Shown here in pieces: positions 1 through 7,673 of a stretch of DNA of 36,281 bases. Both the position numbers and the translations under genes were made by a program. The notes under the pieces are model-generated. The model saw only the letters and a program-made list of their open reading frames with translations. It had not been told where the DNA came from and did no database searches. The stretch spans positions 1 through 36,281 of the forward strand of contig CAYRQT010000021.1 of the NCBI GenBank assembly GCA_964426655.1, written 5' to 3'. The stretch's first letter is position 1. Every line of letters begins with the position of its first letter. This DNA comes from RGIG8306 sp964426655. GTDB taxonomy: Bacteria > Bacillota > Clostridia > Lachnospirales > Lachnospiraceae.

Positions 1-35
1 AAACTATGTACTACTGTCTGCCAGAAACTTTGTAC

Positions 36-48
36 TTTATTTTACCAT
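36..48. repeat. 13-bp direct repeat, left copy
   Basis: TTTATTTTACCAT here is identical to positions 36266-36278. This copy covers the hsdM stop codon and is flanked by the inverted pair TTGTAC (30-35) and GTACAA (49-54). A looser similarity (GTC..GC...AAAC) extends about 17 bases upstream of both copies. It could be part of a recombinase site or chance similarity in AT-rich DNA. Confidence 0.4.
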
Positions 49-1487
49 GTACAATCCAACAGTTCTCGTTCTTCCTTAAAAGCAGTGATGGTATCTTCTG
101 GGGAGAGAATAACTTTTTCCACATTCGGAAAACCGCAAAAATCAAGATTGTATTTTCTGTCAGCAATGGTATCGATAGAAACACAGCGTGATTTCCAAGT
201 TTCTGTCAGCGAATCATCCTCTTTTTCGTCCTTTATCTCAACACGATTGTCCCACCAATCTGTAATGGCAGACAATTTTTCTAAAGTGATGGGATTACGC
301 TTCATGCTGAATTTCTGATTGTTTATCAAATCGAATCGGTAAAACCATGTTTCTGTTGTCGTACCAGTCTTTTCAAAAAACACAAGATTTGTGTTAATAC
401 TGGTGTATGGCGCAAAGCAACTACCCGGCAGACGAATAATCGTGTGAACGTTGCATTCCTTAAACAGCTTTTCTTTAATGGCGATTAAGCTGGCATCATC
501 ATTCTGCAAAAAGCCATCCGGTAGGATAACACCGCATCGTCCGTTCTTATTCAGACGATACAGTATTTCAATCATAAAAAGATTGGCTGTTTCCGAACTA
601 CGGAGAGTAGCCGGGAAATTGACCTGTATTGCATCCTGTTCATGACCACCATAGGGTGGATTCATCAGAACCACATCCACCTTTTCCTCCGGCTTGTAAT
701 CACGAACATTTTTCATAAGTGAATTGGAATGGGATACCCTTGGATAATCCACATCGTGGAGAAGCATATTTGTAGTACAAAGCATATATGGAAACTGCTT
801 TTTTTCCACACCAAATACGGTCTTTTCAATCGTAGCAGCATCCTCCGCTTTAGTTGACTGCTTACGAAGATGCTCTACTGCGTCAATAAGGAATCCGCCT
901 GTGCCACACGCAAAATCTGCGACAACCTCTCCGAGGCGTGGGTTCACTTTTTCTGTAATAAGCTGTGTTAATGCACGAGGGGTATAGAACTCGCCAGAAC
1001 GCCCTGCACTCTGTAAGCCACGTAGCAAGGTTTCATAAATCATATTAAAAGAGTGGTGTTCCTCTTGATTGTCGAAAGCAATATCATCAAGCAGATTTAC
1101 CGCTTTACGGATGCAGACACCGTCCTTCATGTAATTGTAAGATTCCGACATCATTTCTTTTACGATGGTTCTGCGTTTGGAACTGGTGGCTGTTACGGTC
1201 AGTCCCTTTAATGTTGGGAAAAGGGTGTCATTGATGAATTCCACCATATCCTCGCCAGTCATCTGGTCTTTCTGTGATTTGCCTTTTGCCCAGTTTCTCC
1301 AACGGCAGTTCTCCGGGATGGCACTTTCAAAATCATCTTCGTACAGTTCCCACATATCCTCTTTCAAGTCATAGACCTTGAGAAAAAGCATCCAAACCAA
1401 CTGCGACAGTACCTGTACTGTACCATTTACACCGTCATCATCACGCATAATATTTTCCCAAGATTTTATCAAATTTCCTAATGCCAT
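42..1487 (-). CDS. hsdM: Type I restriction-modification system methyltransferase subunit HsdM
   Basis: This is the N6-adenine methyltransferase subunit of a type I restriction-modification enzyme, which works with HsdS for DNA recognition and HsdR for cleavage. At 481 residues it is full length for the family. It shows the N-terminal helical HsdM domain, the SGRSGEFYTPR segment that precedes the catalytic domain, the S-adenosylmethionine motif FACGTGGF and the catalytic NPPY motif in MNPPYGG. A GGAGG site lies just upstream of the ATG. The gene starts 12 bases after the hsdR stop, so the two are co-transcribed leftward. The specificity gene hsdS is not in the window and would be expected beyond base 1. 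Family assignment is secure; target sequence cannot be inferred. Confidence 0.95.
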   Translation of the reverse strand: MALGNLIKSWENIMRDDDGVNGTVQVLSQLVWMLFLKVYDLKEDMWELYEDDFESAIPENCRWRNWAKGKSQKDQMTGEDMVEFINDTLFPTLKGLTVTATSSKRRTIVKEMMSESYNYMKDGVCIRKAVNLLDDIAFDNQEEHHSFNMIYETLLRGLQSAGRSGEFYTPRALTQLITEKVNPRLGEVVADFACGTGGFLIDAVEHLRKQSTKAEDAATIEKTVFGVEKKQFPYMLCTTNMLLHDVDYPRVSHSNSLMKNVRDYKPEEKVDVVLMNPPYGGHEQDAIQVNFPATLRSSETANLFMIEILYRLNKNGRCGVILPDGFLQNDDASLIAIKEKLFKECNVHTIIRLPGSCFAPYTSINTNLVFFEKTGTTTETWFYRFDLINNQKFSMKRNPITLEKLSAITDWWDNRVEIKDEKEDDSLTETWKSRCVSIDTIADRKYNLDFCGFPNVEKVILSPEDTITAFKEERELLDCTW

Positions 1488-1499
1488 AGTTCCTCCATA

Positions 1500-3896
1500 T
1501 TAAGCAGAATAGATTTGCTGCTCAATTTCATTTATTGTATTTAAGTAATTCTGCTTACCACCAAAATTGCGGACAATTTCTGTTGGCTTGTCGATGTGTA
1601 TAAACTCCGGCATATTCAAAATGCGGATGTTTTTCAGTTCATCTATATCATGCTCCCGATATGCTTCAAGCAGCAAGCGGATAATATCTTGATTCTCCTT
1701 GCTGAACTTATCCAAATATCCAGAAACAAGAATGTGGTCAATGCGTTCCTCTTTAGTCAGTGGCTCACGCTCGTAGCCGATATAGGAGAGTACATCATAC
1801 TCGTCCACATGAGCCTCCGGGATGGTTTCTTTCACATAATCTATGAAAACGCCATCTGCAAGCAACTGGTCAAGCAGTTCCTGCTTTTTCTTCTGGGCAA
1901 GCCATACCTTATGGAATTCTTCATAATATGGGTAAAGCCTGCGCAGATTGTTACGGGAATAATCAATGATGGACACAGTAATTAGGTTACCGTTTGCATC
2001 AAGGTATTCCACTTTTTCATCAATAATACGGACATTGATGCCGTTGACAGTATAGCGTTTTCTCTTTTTATGCCCGGTATCACCATCATCGCCTGTTCCG
2101 TCATTTCCACCGTCATCATCATAACCGCTGCCATCATCACCGTAGTCATCATCAATATTTCCTGTATCAGTGCCAGTTCCATCATCGGTATTTGTATCGT
2201 CATCATCGAAATCATCGTCTTCACCGACATCTTTGATTTGCACCGGGTCACCATCGAACTCAGGGTCAGCAAATTTAACATAGTTTTTGCGGAAGTCCAT
2301 AATGGTAAAATACAGTTTATTACAGTCCTCACGGACACGAGTGCCACGTCCAACAATCTGCTTGAACTCCGTCATCGAACCGATGGTTCTGTCCAGAACG
2401 ACCAGCTTGCAAGTCTGTGTATTGACACCTGTGCTAAGTAATCTGCTTGTAATGGCAATTACAGGATACTTTTCATGAGGGTCAGTAAAGTCCTCCAAGT
2501 AGCGCATATCATCTGAGCCGGAAGTGAGTTGTACAATATAATTTGGTTCCTCCGCAATAAGGTCGGGGTTTTCATTGACCAAGGCATGACGCATACGCTC
2601 CGCATGAGGAATATCCTCGCAGAAAATGATAGCCTTGGAGTATCGGTCTGTTTCTTTTAGGAAATCAGATACTCGCTTCGCAACAATCTTTGTGCGTTCT
2701 TCCACGACCAGAATGCGGTCAAAGTCTTTTTGCTCATATAGCCTGTCCTCAACAGGCTCACCGTTCACATCAAGCATTCCGGGATAAGGACGGAAACCAT
2801 TGATGTCGATATCCAAATTAACGCGGATAACCTTATATGGAGCAAGGAAACCATCATCGATGCCCTGTTTCAAACTGTATGTATAAACAGGCTCTCCAAA
2901 GTATTCTATATTGGAGGTTTCTTCTGTTTCTTTCGGGGTAGCAGTCATACCAACTTGAATGGCTGTATCAAAATATTCCAAAATCTCATGCCACGAGCTG
3001 CCGTCATCGGCACTACCACGGTGACATTCGTCCACGATAATCAAGTCGAAGAAATCACGGTCATAGTCAGTATAGAAATTCTGCTCACCATTTTTTAACT
3101 GATGATACAAGGATAGATATACTTCGTGTGTTGTGTCCATCTCTCGCTTGGAAATACGGGTCATGCGACCGCCCAAAGGAGAGAAATCATCAGAGAATGG
3201 TTGACTGACAAGAATATCACGGTCGGCAAGGAAAAGCACCCTGCTTACCTTCTTAGCCTGTAGCAATCGCCAAATAATCTGGAACGCAACCATTGTTTTT
3301 CCTGTGCCCGTTGCAAGCACAATCAGCATACGCTTATCACCACGAGCAATAGCAGCAAGCACACGATTGATAGCTATCCACTGATAGTAACGTGGCTCTT
3401 TGCTAAATCCATCTTGGTAGTGATATGGTGTGGTTAAAAGCGATGCCTCGTCATCTGTGAAATCGGTATTATCAGCACGGTAACGACTCCATAATTCATC
3501 CGGGGATGGGAAAGCATCCATCGGGATGTCTTTGATTTCTGTTCCCTTTTCCATATCATGAAAAACAAAGGAATCTCCATTAGAAGAAAAGGCAAATGGT
3601 ACTTTCATAGCTTTGGCGTAACGGATTGCTTGCGGCATTCCGCCAAATGGAGAATGATTATTATCCTTTGCCTCAACAACAGCCAGTGGAAACCACGCAC
3701 TGGTGTCCTTATAAAAAAGCACATAGTCTGCACGACTGGCATCCTTGCGCTTTGCTTTTTTGCCATCTAACATAATGCGACCGGGAGCGACAAGGAACTC
3801 CATGCGGATGCATGACTTCGACCATTTCTCTGTAATAGCCGGAGTAATATAGTTTAGCTTAATTTCTTCTTCGGTCATTTGGCTTTTATCAATCAT
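1500..3896 (-). CDS. hsdR: Type I restriction endonuclease subunit HsdR
   Basis: This is the ATP-dependent translocase and nuclease subunit of the type I system. Counting from the chosen ATG (798 residues), the PD-(D/E)xK nuclease residues are about D57, E75 and K77 (in VVEAKD). The SF2 motor has Walker A ATGTGKT near 195-201, DECH at 289-292, MTATP near 317-321 and motif VI QIVGRGTR near 513-520. Residues 559-607 form a low-complexity linker with 22 Asp and one Glu in 49, followed by a basic patch and the C-terminal domain. The open frame extends further upstream, but the ATG at 3896 has an AAGGAG site about 8 bases before it and begins inside the last codons of the upstream XRE gene, a typical coupling arrangement. 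Confidence 0.93.
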   Translation of the reverse strand: MIDKSQMTEEEIKLNYITPAITEKWSKSCIRMEFLVAPGRIMLDGKKAKRKDASRADYVLFYKDTSAWFPLAVVEAKDNNHSPFGGMPQAIRYAKAMKVPFAFSSNGDSFVFHDMEKGTEIKDIPMDAFPSPDELWSRYRADNTDFTDDEASLLTTPYHYQDGFSKEPRYYQWIAINRVLAAIARGDKRMLIVLATGTGKTMVAFQIIWRLLQAKKVSRVLFLADRDILVSQPFSDDFSPLGGRMTRISKREMDTTHEVYLSLYHQLKNGEQNFYTDYDRDFFDLIIVDECHRGSADDGSSWHEILEYFDTAIQVGMTATPKETEETSNIEYFGEPVYTYSLKQGIDDGFLAPYKVIRVNLDIDINGFRPYPGMLDVNGEPVEDRLYEQKDFDRILVVEERTKIVAKRVSDFLKETDRYSKAIIFCEDIPHAERMRHALVNENPDLIAEEPNYIVQLTSGSDDMRYLEDFTDPHEKYPVIAITSRLLSTGVNTQTCKLVVLDRTIGSMTEFKQIVGRGTRVREDCNKLYFTIMDFRKNYVKFADPEFDGDPVQIKDVGEDDDFDDDDTNTDDGTGTDTGNIDDDYGDDGSGYDDDGGNDGTGDDGDTGHKKRKRYTVNGINVRIIDEKVEYLDANGNLITVSIIDYSRNNLRRLYPYYEEFHKVWLAQKKKQELLDQLLADGVFIDYVKETIPEAHVDEYDVLSYIGYEREPLTKEERIDHILVSGYLDKFSKENQDIIRLLLEAYREHDIDELKNIRILNMPEFIHIDKPTEIVRNFGGKQNYLNTINEIEQQIYSA

Positions 3897-4113
3897 GTGT
3901 CTGCGCTCCTTCCTCATCAACATATTCCATAATGTCCCCATAGTCGGCATTAAGGGTTTTGCATATTTTTCCAAGGACGGTAAGAGTGACTTCCTCGTCC
4001 CGGCGAAGTTTTGTCATTGTGTTTGGGGCAACGCCAGAGGCTTTCCTCAAATCAGCCTTGCTCATCTTTTTATCAACCAGTAATTTCCACAAACGATTAT
4101 ATGAAACAGCCAT
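3889..4113 (-). CDS. Small XRE/Cro-type HTH regulator leading the hsd operon
   Basis: This 74-residue protein is almost entirely a lambda-repressor-type helix-turn-helix domain: a first helix around RLWKLLVDKK, the recognition unit KADLRKASGVAPNTMTKL, and the closing ICKTLNADYGDIMEY. It is the first gene of the leftward operon and overlaps the start of hsdR by 8 bases. A clear GGAGG lies upstream of the ATG. Inference: it works like the controller proteins of some restriction systems, tuning expression of hsdR and hsdM. The inverted repeat TTCGCA-N6-TGCGAA on its own promoter is the obvious candidate binding site. DNA-binding role is well supported; the regulatory circuit is inferred. Confidence 0.85.
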   Translation of the reverse strand: MAVSYNRLWKLLVDKKMSKADLRKASGVAPNTMTKLRRDEEVTLTVLGKICKTLNADYGDIMEYVDEEGAQTHD

Positions 4114-4142
4114 GTTTGCCTCCTTTGCACATCATAATATAC

Positions 4143-4171
4143 AGTATAGCACGATTTGACACAATTCGCAA
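4143..4171 (-). promoter_or_regulatory. Predicted sigma-A promoter of the XRE-hsdR-hsdM operon
   Basis: Read on the minus strand, TTGCGA (4171-4166) and TATACT (4148-4143) are separated by 17 bases, with the ribosome binding site and ATG of the XRE gene following about 30 bases later. Confidence 0.65.
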
Positions 4172-4182
4172 GACTATGCGAA
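4165..4182. promoter_or_regulatory. Palindromic operator overlapping the hsd promoter -35
   Basis: TTCGCA-AGACTA-TGCGAA is a perfect 6-bp inverted repeat with a 6-base spacer. It overlaps the -35 element of the hsd promoter. The position is what one expects of an autoregulatory site for the small XRE protein encoded first in the operon. Confidence 0.6.
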
Positions 4183-4331
4183 AGTTTAGCAAGGGAACGA
4201 ATTGTAAATTTATTGAGAATTGGTTGTCACATGGGGGTGGTCAAATCTTCAGTACCGTATCTGCCAAAGACCGACGCCCCCTCAAACGTGAATTTTCGCA
4301 GAATTAAGCAGGGGGGATACCCTAATATATA

Positions 4332-4378
4332 GAAATGGCTGAAAACACCGTGTATTTACAGTGCTTTCAGCCATTTTC
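4332..4378. terminator. Long stem-loop downstream of the second XRE gene
   Basis: GAAATGGCTGAAA (4332-4344) pairs with TTTCAGCCATTTC (about 4365-4377). It lies 59 bases past the stop of the leftward XRE gene. The T-rich side (TTTTCTTTT) follows the plus-strand reading, so it may be a bidirectional or insulating hairpin rather than a classical terminator for the XRE gene. Confidence 0.45.
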
Positions 4379-4436
4379 TTTTGCGTATTTGTCCGCATTA
4401 TTGTATAAAAATAGGTCAATTTCTTAGGCGAAATAC

Positions 4437-4901
4437 TTATTTTGTGACCGCTTTAATATTGACCGCACACACAAAACTGTCATCGTCTGCCATCACTCCC
4501 TGCTGAATGCAGCGGTTCTTCTCTTCCTTATAAAGAGCGAGCAAGGACTTTCTTGCAAAGCTGTCCATCCGGGCAAAGTCAGAACAGAACTGCTGCAGTG
4601 TGCTGTTTAGCCAGTCTGCATCCTGTTCCTTATCCATTGCAAGGCTTGTTTCTGCCATGTCTTGGATATCTGCTTCTGTAGCATCTTGCATTGGAGTAGC
4701 ATCGTCTGACTGTGCAATCAGATAGTCCATGCGTACATGAAACAATTCGCACATGGTATCGAGCATCTCAAAGCTGGGTCTGCGACTGCCGATTTCCCAT
4801 GCAGATACCGTTCCCTTTGCTACTTTCAGTTCTTCCGCAAGTGTTCCCTGCGTGAATCCATTCTTTTTTCTTATTTCTTTAATTCTTTCACCAATCGTCA
4901 T
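4437..4901 (-). CDS. XRE-family repressor, probable master switch of the mobile element
   Basis: This 154-residue protein has an N-terminal HTH_3 domain (about 5-60; IGERIKEIRKKNGFTQ, then KVAKGTVSAWEIGSRRPS) and a mainly helical C-terminal part without a recognised peptidase motif. It is divergent from the HTH/primase operon across a 225-bp region. That region carries two promoters and several GATGTACT half-sites, one pair forming a dyad between the -35 and -10 of the rightward promoter. Inference: it represses the replication and excision operon, like CI-type or Tn-element repressors. No LexA-like self-cleavage residues are obvious, so the inducing signal is unknown. Confidence 0.85.
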   Translation of the reverse strand: MTIGERIKEIRKKNGFTQGTLAEELKVAKGTVSAWEIGSRRPSFEMLDTMCELFHVRMDYLIAQSDDATPMQDATEADIQDMAETSLAMDKEQDADWLNSTLQQFCSDFARMDSFARKSLLALYKEEKNRCIQQGVMADDDSFVCAVNIKAVTK

Positions 4902-4960
4902 AGCTTGTCACCTCGTTATATATTTTCGCATATCGTTGTATCTCGTTTGCTTCTGTCCTA

Positions 4961-4989
4961 ATAGTATCGCTAAATGTCGCACTTGTCAA
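4961..4989 (-). promoter_or_regulatory. Predicted promoter of the XRE repressor gene
   Basis: On the minus strand TTGACA (4989-4984) and TACTAT (4966-4961) are 17 bases apart. A GATGTACT half-site lies just beyond the -35 at 4998-5005, so the repressor may also control itself. Confidence 0.6.
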
Positions 4990-4997
4990 TACACAAT

Positions 4998-5102
4998 GAT
5001 GTACTTTTTACAATTTATTCATCATTTTGTTTTACTTCAAGCATTGACAAGTACATCTTGATGTAGTATTATTATATCGAAAGTACGACAATGTGATGTA
5101 CT
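4998..5102. promoter_or_regulatory. Repeated GATGTACT operators in the divergent control region
   Basis: GATGTACT occurs at 4998-5005 and 5095-5102. Positions 5050-5067 hold AGTACATC-TT-GATGTAGT, a near-perfect dyad of the same half-site. The dyad fills the spacer of the rightward promoter, and the other copies flank both promoters. This layout is typical of a cooperative repressor-operator switch. Confidence 0.6.
5044..5072 (+). promoter_or_regulatory. Predicted promoter of the HTH/primase operon
   Basis: TTGACA (5044-5049) and TATTAT (5067-5072) are separated by 17 bases. The spacer is occupied by the dyad operator, so repressor binding would directly block polymerase. Confidence 0.7.
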
Positions 5103-5126
5103 TGCGTATAGGAAGGAGGAAGAAAG

Positions 5127-5339
5127 ATGGATATGAAACAACCTAATATGATGACCGTGAGAGAAGTTGCGAAAACAGGATTGCTCTCGGAACACGCTCT
5201 TCGCATTATGCTGAAAGCCGGGAAACTTCCGGCAATCTATATCGGAAAGAAAGCACTCATCAATTATGACAAGCTGTGTGAACAGTTATCCGCTTTGGGA
5301 GAAGATGCGGATAACCAGTCTGATTCGATATGGTACTAA
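5127..5339 (+). CDS. Small HTH protein, excisionase/MerR-like
   Basis: This 70-residue protein reads as a winged-helix excisionase-type DNA-binding domain: MTVREVAKTGLLSEHALRIML, then KAGKLPAIYIGKKALINYDKL, the usual helix-turn-helix plus wing arrangement of helix-turn-helix_17/Xis families. It has an AGGAGG site about 10 bases before its ATG and is the first gene of the operon leading to the primase. Inference: an excision-directionality factor or an activator of the element's replication genes. Which of the two cannot be told from sequence. Confidence 0.75.
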   Translation: MDMKQPNMMTVREVAKTGLLSEHALRIMLKAGKLPAIYIGKKALINYDKLCEQLSALGEDADNQSDSIWY

Positions 5340-5378
5340 TCTGTACGCCATTACTTATAAGGAAAGGAGACAAGCCGA

Positions 5379-7673
5379 ATGCCGGAAGAAACGAAAAATC
5401 CCATGCAGGAACTGATGGATAGGAAGATATGGTTCCTGTGGATATGGAGCAAGGATAAAAATGGCAATCCCACCAAAAAGCCAATCGCAGCGAATGGTGG
5501 TGCAACGGGTACAGACGATGCCCATAGTGGCACATGGGTGACCTATGATGAAGCGGTAACTGCAATGCGTGAACGTGGCTCTGCCGGAGTCGGTTTCAAA
5601 ATCCCCAAAGGATACTTCTTTCTGGACATTGACCATAAGGAACTGAACGACCCTTTTGTGCAGATGATGTTGAAACGCTTTAACAGCTATACGGAATATT
5701 CCCAAAGTGGCAACGGCATCCACATCTATGGAAAAGTCGATATTGCCAGCATCCCTACCTATATCGATGATAAGGGCAAGGAAAAGCTGGACAGACAATT
5801 CTATATGAAAAATCCCCACAACGATACCGAGCAGTATTTCGGGGGACTTACCAACCGATTCGCCTGTTATACAGGCAATGTGATATTGGATACGGCACTG
5901 AATGACTGCACACAGGCTGTCCTTACCACCTTGGATAAGGATATGCGCAGAAAGCAGAAAAAGAAATACAGTGCCAAACGTGACGGTGATGAGGATGTAT
6001 ACCGCATTATCGAAGCACTGCACAAACAGAAGAATGGTGAGAAATTCGCCATGCTGTTTGATGATGGTGACATCAGCGGATATGGCAATGACGATTCTGC
6101 TGCGGATTGTGCGCTCTGTTCTCTTATCGCATTTCGCACCGGGGACGACCCAGAACTGATCGATGCCATATTCCGTCTGTCCGCTCTGATGCGTGAAAAG
6201 TGGAATCGGGACGATTACCGGGAACTGACCATCAATGCAGCACTTGAAGCCTGTCATGGTGTGTTTCATCGTTCTGTAATGCCAGCCCCGGAATTCATCA
6301 AATTCAACCGTTCCGGCATTGCAACGGTGAGTGTGCCTCTGCTTGCAAAATATGTACGAGAGCATCTCCAATACCTTATAGTCCGTGACAATACCAATGG
6401 TGGCACCATCATCTATGTGTATGAAAATGGCTGTTACAGACTGTGTGGTAAGGATAACTTCAAGGGCATCATTAAAGGTTACATTACCGATTATGATGAG
6501 GAACTTCTCCGTATGGGTGATGTGGCTGCCTGTATCGAGCATTTGACCACCGACCTTAATACACTGACCAACGATGACCTCAATGCCGATGAAGACCTCA
6601 TCAATGTGGCAAACGGTCTGCTCCGGCTGTCAGATTTAACGCTCCTGCCACACTCCCCGGAGGTATTCAGCACCATACAGATTCCCTGTGAATGGCATGG
6701 AACTCCAAGTGCAACGCCTACCTTTGACGGCTATATGTCCACACTGACTAATCATGATAAGGCGGTGGAAAATCTGCTGTTGGAATTCATCGGTGCAGTG
6801 TTCTCCAATGTAAAAGGCTGGCGAATGAAGAAATCACTGTTCCTTTATGGCAAGGGAGATACAGGTAAATCACAGCTAAAAAGTCTGGTGGAGCTGATGC
6901 TTGGAAAAGGATATTTCATCGGAATCGACCTTGCCGAAATCGAAGCACGGTTTGGCACTGCCAATCTCTATGGCAAGCGTCTGGCTGGCAGTTCTGACAT
7001 GAGTTTTGTAACCGTCAGCGAATTAAAGACCTTCAAGAAGTGTACAGGCGGTGACAGTCTGTTTGCAGAGTTCAAGGGGCAGAACGCTTTTGAATTCATA
7101 TACAACGGTCTACTGTGGTTTTGCATGAACCGTCTGCCGAAGTTTGGCGGTGATGATGGCGAGTGGGTATACAACCGTATCATGCAGGTGGAATGCCTTA
7201 ATGTGATACCACCAAAACAGCAGGACAAGCATCTGCTTGAAAAGATGTATGCGGAACGGGAAGGCATCTTCTACAAGGCGGTGATGGCATTTCGCAATGT
7301 TATCGGCAACGGCTACCGTTTTACAGAGCCGGACAGCATCGCACAGGCAAGGCAGAATTACCGCAATACTAACAGCACCATCATTTCCTTCTTTGAAGAA
7401 TGCATGGCAGAACGCAGTGACAGCAAGATATCCGACACTTGGACAACGGGTCGCATCTTCAAAGCATACAAGGCTTGGTGCAAGGATAACAACAACGGGT
7501 ATGCCAAGACAGCACGGGAGTTCCGTGATGAATTGGCTGACCACCTCGGCACGACCTTTCAGGCTATGGTTGTCAGACGTGGAACAGGCGGTACCTTCTA
7601 CAGAGATTACACACTCTCCGAGGATGCCGTAGAACAGTTTAGGGGGTGTGGCTATGATGACTTTCTCGTTTAG
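5379..7673 (+). CDS. P4-type primase-helicase (D5/SF3), replication protein of the element
   Basis: This 764-residue protein combines an N-terminal primase-like domain with the metal-binding pattern FLDIDHKE (D83 and D85) and a C-terminal superfamily 3 helicase. Its Walker A, GKGDTGKS, lies around residues 490-498, followed by the P4-family C-terminal domain (roughly 660-764). Such proteins bind repeated sites at an origin, unwind DNA and prime synthesis for satellites such as P4, phages and integrative elements. An AAAGGAG site precedes the ATG. Its stop codon overlaps the first octamer of the downstream repeat array, so the enzyme and its likely origin are adjacent, as in P4 alpha and crr. 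Family call is secure; origin recognition is inferred. Confidence 0.92.
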   Translation: MPEETKNPMQELMDRKIWFLWIWSKDKNGNPTKKPIAANGGATGTDDAHSGTWVTYDEAVTAMRERGSAGVGFKIPKGYFFLDIDHKELNDPFVQMMLKRFNSYTEYSQSGNGIHIYGKVDIASIPTYIDDKGKEKLDRQFYMKNPHNDTEQYFGGLTNRFACYTGNVILDTALNDCTQAVLTTLDKDMRRKQKKKYSAKRDGDEDVYRIIEALHKQKNGEKFAMLFDDGDISGYGNDDSAADCALCSLIAFRTGDDPELIDAIFRLSALMREKWNRDDYRELTINAALEACHGVFHRSVMPAPEFIKFNRSGIATVSVPLLAKYVREHLQYLIVRDNTNGGTIIYVYENGCYRLCGKDNFKGIIKGYITDYDEELLRMGDVAACIEHLTTDLNTLTNDDLNADEDLINVANGLLRLSDLTLLPHSPEVFSTIQIPCEWHGTPSATPTFDGYMSTLTNHDKAVENLLLEFIGAVFSNVKGWRMKKSLFLYGKGDTGKSQLKSLVELMLGKGYFIGIDLAEIEARFGTANLYGKRLAGSSDMSFVTVSELKTFKKCTGGDSLFAEFKGQNAFEFIYNGLLWFCMNRLPKFGGDDGEWVYNRIMQVECLNVIPPKQQDKHLLEKMYAEREGIFYKAVMAFRNVIGNGYRFTEPDSIAQARQNYRNTNSTIISFFEECMAERSDSKISDTWTTGRIFKAYKAWCKDNNNGYAKTAREFRDELADHLGTTFQAMVVRRGTGGTFYRDYTLSEDAVEQFRGCGYDDFLV

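Larger units (their letters stand above)
4114..4436. other. 323-bp non-coding region between two leftward transcription units
   Basis: No convincing gene is seen. It holds the hsd-operon promoter and operator (about 4143-4182), a hairpin-forming G/C-rich segment (GGGGGTGGTC at 4233-4242 against GACCGACGCCCCC at 4269-4281), an A/T-rich stretch with GGGGGGATACCC at 4311-4322, and a long inverted repeat at 4332-4378 just after the second XRE gene. The G/C hairpin could belong to a transfer origin or a structured RNA; nothing in the sequence settles this. Confidence 0.5.

Noticed and set aside
1982..2441. Open frames rich in Met, Ile and Val on both strands across the HsdR acidic region
   Set aside because: They are other-frame readings of the GAT-rich linker and have no start signals.
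4011..4307. 98-codon plus-strand open frame over the hsd promoter region
   Set aside because: No ribosome binding site, overlaps the XRE gene and its operator, and has no recognisable sequence features.
5355..6542. 395-codon open frame opposite the primase gene
   Set aside because: It is an antisense shadow of a well-supported gene, rich in Ile, His and Cys, with no recognisable domain.
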